From positions 620,001 to 684,000 of the forward strand of contig NZ_JACHZR010000002.1 of assembly GCF_014193695.1 (NCBI RefSeq): a stretch of DNA of 64,000 nt, read 5' to 3'. Source of the DNA: Rhizobium sp. BK316. GTDB taxonomy: Bacteria > Pseudomonadota > Alphaproteobacteria > Rhizobiales > Rhizobiaceae. Of the stretch, positions 26,628 through 35,160 are shown piece by piece. The position numbers and the translations under genes were made by a program. The stretch's first letter is position 1. The number at the start of each line of letters is the position of its first letter. The notes beneath the pieces are model-generated. The model did no database searches, had not been told where the DNA came from, and saw only the letters and a list, made by a program, of their open reading frames with translations.

Positions 26628-27725
26628 CTACGGCATCAGCCGCCGCACGAGCCCCACCTGGCTGTTCACCCCGAGCTTCGAATAGATGTTCTTGAGATGC
26701 GAGCGTGCCGTCTCGTAGCTGACATCGTTCGTTCGTGCGACTTCGCGCAGCGACAGGCCAGCCGCGATGCCGGCGGCAATCCGCATTTCCGCTGCCGTCA
26801 GCTGGTCGATACGCAGCAGGGCGTCATTGAGATCGGGGCGCAACGGCAGGCTCGCCCGCTCGATGATCATCGCCACCGTCGGTCCCTCGAGAAATTCGGT
26901 GATGAAATCCGACTGCATTTTCACCAGCGTGCATTTGAAGCTGGTGTTCTTCATCCTCATCAGGGTGGTCGCCGGCGAAGCTGTCTGCAAGCGGTTGCGC
27001 AGCAGAGCAGACAGGCGGGAGGCGAGTTCTCCGTCATTGATCATGATCCGCCCGGTCGATGTCACGCCGATCACCTCGCCCTCGGCGATCATCCGCTCCG
27101 CCGCGCTGTTAATCGAGCGGATATTCTGATCCTCGCCGATATAGACGATACCAACGCCGATCGCGTCGAAGAGCGCCAATCCGTTTTCATTATTGGGATC
27201 GCGGTGCTCGCGGCGGATGAAATCGAAGGCGCGGCGCAGATGCGGTGCGAGCTCGCTGAGCAACTCGGCATTGCTGCGGTTGAAATCCGGATCTGCGGAC
27301 GAGGTCAGCGTCGAAAGATTGAAGGAGCGTCCGCGTTCCCGCATGATCGTCACGCCGACACTGCTTTCGCAGCCTATCCATCTGATGTAATCGTTGTAGA
27401 ATTCCGTCTTCAAAAGCTGCTCGCGCGGCAGCATCTGATCGGCGACCACGCCAAGGCCGATCGGCCGGGTGGCGGCGCGCGGCATCCATGGATTGATGGC
27501 CGCGTAATAGCGGTTATAGGCCTCGGTTTCCGTGTTTTCGAGACCTGAGGACAGCGAGAGCCCGCCTGCTCGCGCGACGGCATCGTGGAAAAACAGCGTG
27601 GACTTGGCGTCCGGCATTGTCGCTGCCAGCGCATCGAGAAAGGCTTGCCACGACGTCTCGCCAAAGAGCGCGCCGTAGATCAGATCGGTCAGAACTTCGA
27701 GTTTTGCGTGCGGCGAACCGGGCAT
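26628..27725 (-). CDS. LuxR-family transcriptional regulator
   Basis: A 365-residue regulator. The C-terminal GerE-type HTH is LTAAEMRIAAGIAAGLSLRE then VSYETARSHLKNIYSKLGV (about 303-355). The N-terminal 290 residues may include a PAS-like sensor (DAIGVGIVYIGEDQNIRSIN, about 183-202) but no autoinducer-binding signature. The stop is 7 bases from the convergent LysR stop. No linked pathway identifies its targets. Confidence 0.85.
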   Translation of the reverse strand: MPGSPHAKLEVLTDLIYGALFGETSWQAFLDALAATMPDAKSTLFFHDAVARAGGLSLSSGLENTETEAYNRYYAAINPWMPRAATRPIGLGVVADQMLPREQLLKTEFYNDYIRWIGCESSVGVTIMRERGRSFNLSTLTSSADPDFNRSNAELLSELAPHLRRAFDFIRREHRDPNNENGLALFDAIGVGIVYIGEDQNIRSINSAAERMIAEGEVIGVTSTGRIMINDGELASRLSALLRNRLQTASPATTLMRMKNTSFKCTLVKMQSDFITEFLEGPTVAMIIERASLPLRPDLNDALLRIDQLTAAEMRIAAGIAAGLSLREVARTNDVSYETARSHLKNIYSKLGVNSQVGLVRRLMP

Positions 27726-27831
27726 ATGCAGTTCCGTTCGAAGAGATGCTCAATTATGCCGCGACTCCGCTGTGGTGACAATTGCGTCAAATAGCGTAGG
27801 CCCGGCGGATTGTGCCGCCGGACCTCTGGTG

Positions 27832-28068
27832 TCAGTTCCTGTTGGCGACGATCACGGGTATCAGCAGATCGCCCCAGTTTCCGTCACCGCCGTGATGCCG
27901 GGCAGAGCGCACCAGCTCGACCGAAACACCGGCCTCGACTGCCTTCATCACTGATAGATTCAGCCTGTGCAGATCATTGGCGAGCATGCGGATCACTGCC
28001 TGCTGGTCGTCTGTCATGCTGCTTGCCTGTTCTTCCGTCCGTTCGCGGACGCGTGCAAGGGATGCCAT
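27832..28068 (-). CDS. Small conserved protein in operon with isocitrate lyase
   Basis: A 78-residue soluble protein starting MASLARVRERTEEQ, with an ideal ribosome site (GGAGG, 7 bases before the ATG at 28068). It begins 13 bases after the aceA stop, so it is co-transcribed. It has two amphipathic helices and a polar segment RSARHHGGDGNWGD. I recall a small unknown gene after aceA in related rhizobia, but no function is known to me. A GC-rich inverted repeat (27799-27823) follows without a T-run. Confidence 0.7.
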   Translation of the reverse strand: MASLARVRERTEEQASSMTDDQQAVIRMLANDLHRLNLSVMKAVEAGVSVELVRSARHHGGDGNWGDLLIPVIVANRN

Positions 28069-28081
28069 AGCGTTTCCTCCT

Positions 28082-29371
28082 CTATTCGGCAGCCGGTTTG
28101 AATTGCGCATGTTCGGTCGATTCCCCCATGGCCGTGGTCGAAGCCCGGCCGCCGGTGATTGCCAGCGACACGGCGTCGAAATAGCCCGTGCCGACTTCAC
28201 GCTGATGCTTGGTGGCGGTATAGCCGCGCGCCTCGGCGGAGAATTCCGCCTGCTGCAGCTCGCAATAGGCTTCCATCTGCCGCTCGCGATAGCCGCTGGC
28301 GAGTTCATACATGCCGTAGTTCAGCTGGTGGAAACCGGCGAGCGTGATGAACTGAAACTTGTAGCCCATGGCACCGAGTTCGCGCTGGAACTTGGCGATG
28401 GTCGCATCGTCGAGGTTTTTCTTCCAGTTGAAGGACGGCGAGCAATTATAGGCGAGCAGCTTGCCGGGATGCACCTTGTGTACGCCTTCGGCAAAGCGGC
28501 GCGCCTGTTCCAGATCCGGCTTCGACGTTTCGCACCAGATGAGGTCGCAGTGCGGGGCGTAGGCAACGGCGCGCGCAATACAGGGCTCCAGCCCATTGCG
28601 TACCTGATAGAAGCCCTCGACCGTTCGACCGGCATCATAATCGACGAAAGGCTGGTCGCGTTCGTCGATATCGGATGTCAGGAGCTTCGCCGCCTCGGCA
28701 TCCGTGCGGGCAATCACGAGTGTTGCAACGCCCATGACATCGGCCGCAAGCCGTGCGGCATCGAGGTTGCGGATATGGGCTGCGGTCGGGATCAGCACCT
28801 TGCCGCCGAGATGGCCGCATTTCTTCTCGGACGCCAGTTGATCCTCGAAGTGAACGCCGGCGGCCCCCGCTTCGATATAGGCCTTCATGATCTCGAAAGC
28901 GTTGAGCGGGCCGCCGAAGCCGGCCTCGGCATCGGCGACGATGGGCGCGAACCAGGTCGCGACCGAAAGCCCGTTGCCTTCAGCCGTCTCGATCTGATCG
29001 GCGCGCTGCAGCGTGCGGTTGATGCGCTTTGCCAGCTCCGGCCCGGCATTGGCCGGATAGAGCGATTGGTCCGGATACATCGATGATGCCGTGTTGGCGT
29101 CGGCCGCGACCTGCCAGCCGGAGAGATAGATCGCCTTCAGCCCGGCGCGCACCATCTGCATGGCCTGGTTGCCCGAGAGCGCGCCGAGCGCGTTGACGAA
29201 ATTCTCCTCATGCAGAAGCTGCCAGAGCCGCGCAGCTCCCATCTCTGCCAGTGTGTGGCGCAGCGTCACCGAGCCGCGCAGCCGTTCGACATCCTCAGGC
29301 GAATAAGGCCTCTCGATGCCGTCGAAACGTCCGTCAGGTGTATTGCGGATCAGTTTGTAAAAATCTGTCAT
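28082..29371 (-). CDS. aceA: AceA, isocitrate lyase
   Basis: A 429-residue glyoxylate-shunt enzyme cleaving isocitrate to succinate and glyoxylate, needed for growth on acetate, fatty acids and stored polyhydroxybutyrate. The catalytic-loop motif KKCGHLGGK is present, as are [11 protein letters not shown] and [15 protein letters not shown] strong ribosome site (AGAGGAG) precedes the ATG at 29371. It is divergent from the ScfR/RamB-type regulator at 29553. The shared 181-base promoter region carries several TTTGTAA/TTTACAA repeats. Confidence 0.96.
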   Translation of the reverse strand: MTDFYKLIRNTPDGRFDGIERPYSPEDVERLRGSVTLRHTLAEMGAARLWQLLHEENFVNALGALSGNQAMQMVRAGLKAIYLSGWQVAADANTASSMYPDQSLYPANAGPELAKRINRTLQRADQIETAEGNGLSVATWFAPIVADAEAGFGGPLNAFEIMKAYIEAGAAGVHFEDQLASEKKCGHLGGKVLIPTAAHIRNLDAARLAADVMGVATLVIARTDAEAAKLLTSDIDERDQPFVDYDAGRTVEGFYQVRNGLEPCIARAVAYAPHCDLIWCETSKPDLEQARRFAEGVHKVHPGKLLAYNCSPSFNWKKNLDDATIAKFQRELGAMGYKFQFITLAGFHQLNYGMYELASGYRERQMEAYCELQQAEFSAEARGYTATKHQREVGTGYFDAVSLAITGGRASTTAMGESTEHAQFKPAAE

Positions 29372-29418
29372 GCCAATCTCCTCTTTAGCTTTCCAACGCT
29401 TGAGCGCTGATGACAGGA

Positions 29419-29530
29419 TTTACAAAATTTGGCCAATTGGCCAGAAGAACCTTTGATTTCAGGCAAGAAAAGGGGTTAAGATGAAGAGGATTTACAGGCT
29501 CATTTTGTAATTTTGTAAAAGTTTGTAAAT
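29419..29530. promoter_or_regulatory. Array of TTTGTAA operators between aceA and its regulator
   Basis: Three direct copies sit back to back at a 10-base period: TTTTGTAA (29503-29510), TTTTGTAAAA (29511-29520) and GTTTGTAAAT (29521-29530). An inverted copy TTTACAAAA lies at 29419-29427, nearer aceA. One more TTTGTAAAA (29354-29362) lies inside the first codons of aceA. RamB/PrpR-type regulators of glyoxylate and propionate genes bind related AT-rich TTTGCAAA-like sites. This is the probable binding region of the adjacent regulator. Confidence 0.6.
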
Positions 29531-29552
29531 ACAACGATGTAAAGGATGTGAC

Positions 29553-30947
29553 ATGGCTGAACGAAAGATATTCGCGGGGCCAAAGGTCCGGCGCATCCGC
29601 AATGCGCTGGCGCTCACGCAGACCGCCATGGCCGAGGCGCTGGAAATCTCCCCCTCTTACCTGAACCTCATCGAACGCAACCAGCGCCCTCTAACAGTAC
29701 AGTTGCTGCTGAAGCTCTCGGCCGTCTACCGTATCGATCTGGAGGAGTTGCAGGGCGAATCCGCCGGAGGCCTTGGCCAGTTGAAGGAGGTGTTTGCCGA
29801 TCCGTTGCTGTCAGGTGAGCTGCCGGGCGATCAGGAGCTTGTCGAAGTGGCCGATGCCGCGCCAAATGCGGCAAGCGGCATGATCAAGCTCTATCGCGCC
29901 TATCGCGAACAGGCCGCCCGGCTTTCCGATCTGACGGCCCTGATGGTCGGGGAGGGGGGTGCGCCTGTCGCTCCCGGCCGCTTGCCTCTGGACGAGGTTA
30001 GGGAGGTGCTGGAGCGCCGCTCCGCCTATTTCGAGGATATCGAGGCGGCGGCGGAAAGCTTCACCAACGGACTTGTCGCGGGAGCCAGTCTGAAGGATTG
30101 GCTGAAAAGCGAGCGCGGCATCAGTGTCCGCGTCCTGCCCGTCCATGTCATGCCGGATCTGCGTCGTCGTTTCGATCGCCACTCGATGCGTCTTTTCCTC
30201 TCCGAACGGCTTTCGGCGACCGAACAGGCGCAGGAAATCGCGATCGAGGTGGCAAGGCTCGCTCTGCGCCAGCAGATCGAAGCCGAACTCGAGGATCTGC
30301 CGCTGTCATCCGACGAGGCGCGGCGCATTGCCCGTTTCGAGCTGACGCGCAATGCCGCTCTGGCCTTGACGATGCCCTATGGCGCCTTTCTTCTGGCGGC
30401 GCAAAACACCCGCTATGATATCGATCTGATCCGCGCCCGTTTCAGCGTGTCCTTCGCGCAGGCTGCGGCGCGCCTCGTCATGCTGCAGCGTGCCGGTGCC
30501 GGCGGCATTCCATTTTTCCTCGTGGAGATCGATGCGGCAGGCCATGTCATCCGCAGGGCTGGAGCGCAGGGTTTTCCGCAGGCGCGCTTCGGCGGCAACT
30601 GTCCGAAGCTCAATATCCACGCGGCCTTTCTGGAGCCGGGCAGGATATTGGCCGAGACGGTCGCCATGCCTGACGGTTCAACCTTTCTGACGGTGGCGCG
30701 CACGCTTGAAGGGCCGGTTGTGGAATTCGGCGAACGGGTGCGGCGCACGGCATTGCTGCTCGGCTGTGATGCCGCCCTGCGCGACAGTCTGGTCTACGGC
30801 CGAAGCGATGCTTCGCCGATCATGATCGGTCCTGCCTGCCGCCTCTGCGAGAGGCGAGGCTGTCTTTCGCGCGCCGAGCCGCCGCTTACCCGTCCGCTCG
30901 CTCTGGACGAGACCGCTGCCGGCCTCGGAGCCTTCGATTTTCAGTGA
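29553..30947 (+). CDS. ScfR/RamB-type XRE regulator with IrrE-like and Cys-containing C-terminal domain
   Basis: A 464-residue regulator. It has an N-terminal XRE helix-turn-helix (about 8-68, VRRIRNALALTQTAMAEALE). A middle ImmA/IrrE-like region follows (about 190-290), then a C-terminal short-chain-acyl-regulator domain ending in CRLCERRGC, a possible metal or redox site. RamB and PrpR of actinobacteria and the related ScfR proteins control aceA-type genes and sense acyl-CoA. It lies divergent to aceA, so it is the probable aceA regulator and may autoregulate. A ribosome site (AAAGGA) lies 7 bases before the ATG. Confidence 0.85.
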   Translation: MAERKIFAGPKVRRIRNALALTQTAMAEALEISPSYLNLIERNQRPLTVQLLLKLSAVYRIDLEELQGESAGGLGQLKEVFADPLLSGELPGDQELVEVADAAPNAASGMIKLYRAYREQAARLSDLTALMVGEGGAPVAPGRLPLDEVREVLERRSAYFEDIEAAAESFTNGLVAGASLKDWLKSERGISVRVLPVHVMPDLRRRFDRHSMRLFLSERLSATEQAQEIAIEVARLALRQQIEAELEDLPLSSDEARRIARFELTRNAALALTMPYGAFLLAAQNTRYDIDLIRARFSVSFAQAAARLVMLQRAGAGGIPFFLVEIDAAGHVIRRAGAQGFPQARFGGNCPKLNIHAAFLEPGRILAETVAMPDGSTFLTVARTLEGPVVEFGERVRRTALLLGCDAALRDSLVYGRSDASPIMIGPACRLCERRGCLSRAEPPLTRPLALDETAAGLGAFDFQ

Positions 30948-31075
30948 TTGTGAAATCATTGACACTGCAGGATTTTGCGCTTGTAGGCGCTGAAAATCCT
31001 TCTTAATCTGCAACGTAACCAGAGGGAAGAAGAGGCGTCCGGGGGCGCGATGCCTTTAAAAAAACAGGAGATATC

Positions 31076-32173
31076 ATGAGGTCAAGAATAGCCAATCTGA
31101 CGGCAGTTGCCGTCGTTGCTCTCCTTGCCGCCGCGCCGGCCTTCGCCCAGGAGCGTGTGGTCAACGTCTACAACTGGTCCGATTATATCGACAACTCGAT
31201 CCTTGAGGACTTCACCAAGGAAACCGGCATCAAGGTTGTCTACGACACGTTCGATTCCAACGAAACCGTAGAAACCAAGCTGCTTGCCGGCGGCACCGGT
31301 TATGACGTCGTCGTTCCGACCGCCGACTTCCTGCAGCGCCAGATCCAGGCCGGCGTCTTCCAGAAGCTCGACAAGTCCAAGCTGCCGAACCTTTCCAACA
31401 TGTGGGACGTGATTCAGCAGCGCACCGGCGAATATGATCCGGGCAATGAATATGCTGTCGACTACATGTGGGGTACCGACGGTATCGGCTACAATGTCAA
31501 GAAGGTCGCCGAAATCCTCGGTCCCGATGTCAAGCCCGGCCTTGAGGTGATCTTCGATCCGAAGGTGGCCGAAAAGTTCAAGGACTGCGGCATCTACGTG
31601 CTCGACACGCCGAAGGATGTAATGACGACGGCGCTGCGTTATCTCGGCCTCGACCCGAACTCCACCAAGCCGGAGGATTTCAAGAAGGTTGAGGATCTTC
31701 TGACGGCCGTTCGTCCCTATATCCGCAAATTCCATTCGTCCGAATATATCAACGCCCTTGCCAACGGCGATATTTGCATCGCCTTTGGCTACTCCGGCGA
31801 CATGCTGCAGGCACGCGACCGTGCGTCCGAAGCCAATAACGGCGTCGAAGTGAACTATTCAATCCCGACACAGGGTGCGCAGATGTGGTTCGACATGATG
31901 GCGATCCCTGCCGATTCCAAGCATGTGGCCGAAGCACATGAATTCCTGAATTACATGATGAAGCCGGAAGTCATCGCCAAGGCGAGCGATTTCACATTCT
32001 ATGCCAACGGCAACAAGGCCTCGCAGCAATTCGTCAGCAAGGACGTGCTGGAGGATCCGGCCATCTATCCGACGGATGAGGTGATGAAGGGTCTTTTCAC
32101 GGTGCGGCCGTGGGATCCGAAGACCCAGCGCACGGCGACGCGAATCTGGACCAAGGTCGTCACTGGCCAGTAA
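31076..32173 (+). CDS. potF: PotF-like polyamine-binding periplasmic protein
   Basis: A 365-residue extracellular solute-binding protein of the spermidine/putrescine family. A clear signal peptide ends in AAAPAFA, followed by QERVVNVYNWSDYIDNS, the hallmark N-terminus of PotD/PotF. CAGGAG lies 6 bases before the ATG. First gene of potFGHI. The gene order F-G-H-I favours putrescine uptake as in E. coli PotFGHI, but the substrate is inferred. Confidence 0.92.
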   Translation: MRSRIANLTAVAVVALLAAAPAFAQERVVNVYNWSDYIDNSILEDFTKETGIKVVYDTFDSNETVETKLLAGGTGYDVVVPTADFLQRQIQAGVFQKLDKSKLPNLSNMWDVIQQRTGEYDPGNEYAVDYMWGTDGIGYNVKKVAEILGPDVKPGLEVIFDPKVAEKFKDCGIYVLDTPKDVMTTALRYLGLDPNSTKPEDFKKVEDLLTAVRPYIRKFHSSEYINALANGDICIAFGYSGDMLQARDRASEANNGVEVNYSIPTQGAQMWFDMMAIPADSKHVAEAHEFLNYMMKPEVIAKASDFTFYANGNKASQQFVSKDVLEDPAIYPTDEVMKGLFTVRPWDPKTQRTATRIWTKVVTGQ

Positions 32174-32182
32174 GTCGATACC

Positions 32183-32212
32183 AGGCCCGGACGGAAACGT
32201 CCGGGCCTTTCA
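32183..32212 (+). terminator. Intra-operon hairpin between potF and potG
   Basis: A perfect 11-bp stem AGGCCCGGACG/CGTCCGGGCCT (32183-32193 with 32198-32208) with a GAAA loop, followed by only TTTC. The short T-run and the operon context suggest partial termination or mRNA protection, giving more binding protein than transporter. Confidence 0.75.
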
Positions 32213-32261
32213 ATTCCCGGCCCGGGTGGAGGCCGGCTGAAACCTGTATTCGGGGAATAAT

Positions 32262-33404
32262 ATGAAGTCTCTCGGTAATATCCGCCGCGCTTTTGCGCCT
32301 TGGACCGATCCGTCTGCAAAACCCTTTATCGCTTTCAAGAATGTCACCAAGCGCTTCGGTGATTTTACCGCCGTCAACGATCTGTCGTTGAATATCTATC
32401 ATCGCGAATTCTTCGCACTGCTCGGCGCGTCCGGCTGCGGCAAGTCCACGCTGTTGCGCATGCTCGCCGGATTCGAACAGCCGACGGCGGGCGAGATCGT
32501 TCTCGACGGCACGGACCTGTCGGGTACGCCGCCCTACAAGCGGCCGGTCAACATGATGTTTCAGTCCTACGCTCTTTTCCCGCATATGACGGTCGAGAAG
32601 AACATTGCCTTCGGCCTCCGGCAGGATGGCATGCCGAAGGACGAGATAGCCGAGCGCGTGTTGCAGATGCTGAAGCTCGTGAAGCTGGAGCAATTCGCCT
32701 CCCGCAAGCCGAACCAGCTCTCCGGCGGTCAGCGCCAGCGTGTGGCGCTGGCCCGCTCGCTCGCCAAGCGCCCGAAAGTGCTTCTGTTGGACGAACCGCT
32801 CGGTGCGCTCGACAAGAAGCTGCGCGAGGAAACCCAGTTCGAACTGATGGACCTGCAGCAGAACCTCGGCCTCACCTTCGTCGTCGTCACCCACGACCAG
32901 GAAGAGGCGATGACCATGGCCGATCGTATCGCCGTCATGAGCCATGGCAAGGTGGTGCAGGTGGCAACGCCTGCCGAGATCTATGAGGCGCCGAATTCAC
33001 GCTTCGTGGCCGATTTCATCGGCGACGTGAACATCTTCGACGGCAAGGCGACAAGCACTGGAAGCGGCGCACTTGAGATTTCAGTCGAAAGCGGCTTCTC
33101 GATCCGCATCGCCACCACCGAGGCGCCTGCTGTCGGCAACACGGTCGGCTTTGCCATTCGCCCGGAAAAGATCCGCGTCACGCGTGCAGCACCCGCCAAT
33201 GCCTCGTTCAATGCCGCCAAGGGCGAGATCTGGGATATCGGCTATCTCGGCGACATGACCGTCTTCCATATCAAGCTGCCGAGCGGCAAATTCGTCAGAG
33301 CCTCCTCTCTTAACGCACAGCGTTCCGTCGACGACCCCTTCACCTATGATCAGGAAGTCTGGGTCTCTTTCGACGAGGATGCCGGCGTGCTGTTGAAGGA
33401 TTGA
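32262..33404 (+). CDS. potG: PotG-like polyamine ABC transporter ATPase
   Basis: A 380-residue ATPase. It has Walker A GASGCGKST (55-63), LSGGQ (153-157), Walker B LLLDEP (174-179), switch His211 in VTHDQ and a C-terminal TOBE domain. The N-terminal extension of about 20 residues before the ATPase core is typical of PotG. It is followed after 4 bases by potH. Confidence 0.93.
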   Translation: MKSLGNIRRAFAPWTDPSAKPFIAFKNVTKRFGDFTAVNDLSLNIYHREFFALLGASGCGKSTLLRMLAGFEQPTAGEIVLDGTDLSGTPPYKRPVNMMFQSYALFPHMTVEKNIAFGLRQDGMPKDEIAERVLQMLKLVKLEQFASRKPNQLSGGQRQRVALARSLAKRPKVLLLDEPLGALDKKLREETQFELMDLQQNLGLTFVVVTHDQEEAMTMADRIAVMSHGKVVQVATPAEIYEAPNSRFVADFIGDVNIFDGKATSTGSGALEISVESGFSIRIATTEAPAVGNTVGFAIRPEKIRVTRAAPANASFNAAKGEIWDIGYLGDMTVFHIKLPSGKFVRASSLNAQRSVDDPFTYDQEVWVSFDEDAGVLLKD

Positions 33405-33408
33405 GCCG

Positions 33409-34320
33409 ATGGAAACATTTGCCTCACGCTTCTACAGCCGTCTTGTCATCATCATTCCCTATGCTTGGCTGCTGCTCTTCTTCCTGGCGCCGTTCTTCAT
33501 CGTCTTTCGGATTTCGCTGTCGACGACGGCAATCGCCATTCCGCCTTATGAGCCGGTGTTTTCACTTGCCGATGGCTGGAGCGGTTTCTGGAGCAAGGTG
33601 GCGACCTTCTCTTTCGACAATTACGGCTATCTGACGGACGATCCGCTTTACTTCAACGCCTATCTGTCGAGCGTCATCATCGCTGGGATTTCCACTTCCC
33701 TGATGCTGTTGATCGCCTATCCGATCGCCTATGGCATGGCGCAGGCGCCTCGTACTATCAGGCCAACGCTGCTGATGCTCGTCATCCTGCCGTTCTGGAC
33801 GAGCTTCCTGATCCGCGTCTATTCCTGGATCGCAATCCTGAAGCCGGAGGGATTGCTCAACCAGCTCCTCCTGTCGCTGCACATCATCGACAGCCCGCTG
33901 ATCATCCTCAACACCAATACGGCCGTCTATATCGGCATCGTCTATTCCTATCTGCCCTTCATGGTGCTGCCGCTCTATTCGGCTCTCGAAAAGATGGATG
34001 GCACGCTGATCGAGGCGGCGCAGGACCTCGGCTGCACGCCGATCCGGGCCTTCTGGCGCGTCACTTTCCCGCTGTCGATCCCCGGTGTGATTGCCGGCTG
34101 CATGCTGGTCTTCATCCCGGCTGTCGGTGAGTTCGTCATCCCCGATCTTCTCGGCGGCTCGCAGACGCTGATGATCGGTAAGACACTTTGGAGCGAATTC
34201 AATTCCAACCGCGACTGGCCGGTCTCTTCGGCCGTAGCAACGATCCTGCTGCTGATCCTGGTGATCCCTATAGTCTTCTTCCAGAACGCGCAGGCCAAAG
34301 CCGAAGAGCGGGGGAGATAA
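33409..34320 (+). CDS. potH: PotH-like polyamine ABC transporter permease
   Basis: A 303-residue inner-membrane permease with six hydrophobic helices. The EAA loop is IEAAQDLGCTPIRAFWR near residues 202-218. Proteins of the PotB/PotH family have a large first periplasmic loop, seen here at about 40-75. It precedes potI by 3 bases. Confidence 0.92.
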   Translation: METFASRFYSRLVIIIPYAWLLLFFLAPFFIVFRISLSTTAIAIPPYEPVFSLADGWSGFWSKVATFSFDNYGYLTDDPLYFNAYLSSVIIAGISTSLMLLIAYPIAYGMAQAPRTIRPTLLMLVILPFWTSFLIRVYSWIAILKPEGLLNQLLLSLHIIDSPLIILNTNTAVYIGIVYSYLPFMVLPLYSALEKMDGTLIEAAQDLGCTPIRAFWRVTFPLSIPGVIAGCMLVFIPAVGEFVIPDLLGGSQTLMIGKTLWSEFNSNRDWPVSSAVATILLLILVIPIVFFQNAQAKAEERGR

Positions 34321-34323
34321 GTC

Positions 34324-35142
34324 ATGCTGAGGTGGACCCGCTTCAATATCATCTCCGTGGTGCTCGGCTTTGCCTTCCTCTACTTGCCGATCGTGCTTCT
34401 TGTCGTCTTCTCGTTCAATGAGTCGAAGCTCGTCACCGTCTGGGGCGGCTTCTCCGCCAAATGGTATGTCTCGCTGCTCTCGAACCAGGCTTTGCTCGAT
34501 GCCGCATGGGTGACGATCCGCGTCGGTCTGCTTTCGGCCACGTTCGCGACCGTCCTCGGCACGATGGCGGCGCTGACGCTGGTGCGCTACACGCGCTTCC
34601 GGGGCCGCATGCTTTTCTCGGGAATGGTCTATGCGCCGCTTGTCATGCCCGAAGTCATCACCGGCCTGTCGCTGTTGCTCCTCTTTGTGGCAATCGGCCT
34701 TGACCGCGGCTTCTGGACCATCACGCTGGCGCACACGACGCTGACCATGTGCTTCGTTGCCGTCGTCGTGCAGTCACGGCTTCTGAGCTTCGACCAGTCG
34801 ATCGAGGAGGCCGCTCAGGATCTCGGCGCCCCGCCGGTCAGGACCTTCTTCGAGGTGACGCTGCCGATCATCTCGCCTGCCGTATTTTCCGGCTGGGTCC
34901 TCGCCTTCACCCTGTCGCTCGACGACCTCGTGATTGCAAGCTTCACATCAGGACCGGGCGCAACCACGCTGCCGATGAAGATCTACAGCCAGGTGCGTCT
35001 TGGCGTCACGCCCGAAATCAACGCGGTCTGCACCATCCTGATTGCCATCGTGACGGTTGGCGTCATCTGCGCATCTGTCGTCACCAAGCGTCGCGAAGTG
35101 CAGCGCGAGCGCGATGAGAGGGCCGCGGCGGCGACCGCATAG
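34324..35142 (+). CDS. potI: PotI-like polyamine ABC transporter permease
   Basis: A 272-residue permease of the PotC/PotI type with six helices. The EAA loop is IEEAAQDLGAPPVRTFFE (about 160-177), and SLDDLVIASF is characteristic of this family. It is the last gene of potFGHI. Only 18 bases separate it from the convergent AsmA-like gene, with no visible terminator. Confidence 0.92.
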   Translation: MLRWTRFNIISVVLGFAFLYLPIVLLVVFSFNESKLVTVWGGFSAKWYVSLLSNQALLDAAWVTIRVGLLSATFATVLGTMAALTLVRYTRFRGRMLFSGMVYAPLVMPEVITGLSLLLLFVAIGLDRGFWTITLAHTTLTMCFVAVVVQSRLLSFDQSIEEAAQDLGAPPVRTFFEVTLPIISPAVFSGWVLAFTLSLDDLVIASFTSGPGATTLPMKIYSQVRLGVTPEINAVCTILIAIVTVGVICASVVTKRREVQRERDERAAAATA

Positions 35143-35160
35143 AGCTGAGCGGGAAAGGTT

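Noticed and set aside
27799..27823. Inverted repeat between the aceA partner gene and the LuxR gene as terminator
   Set aside because: The stem is strong but no T-run follows on the minus strand; evidence is insufficient.
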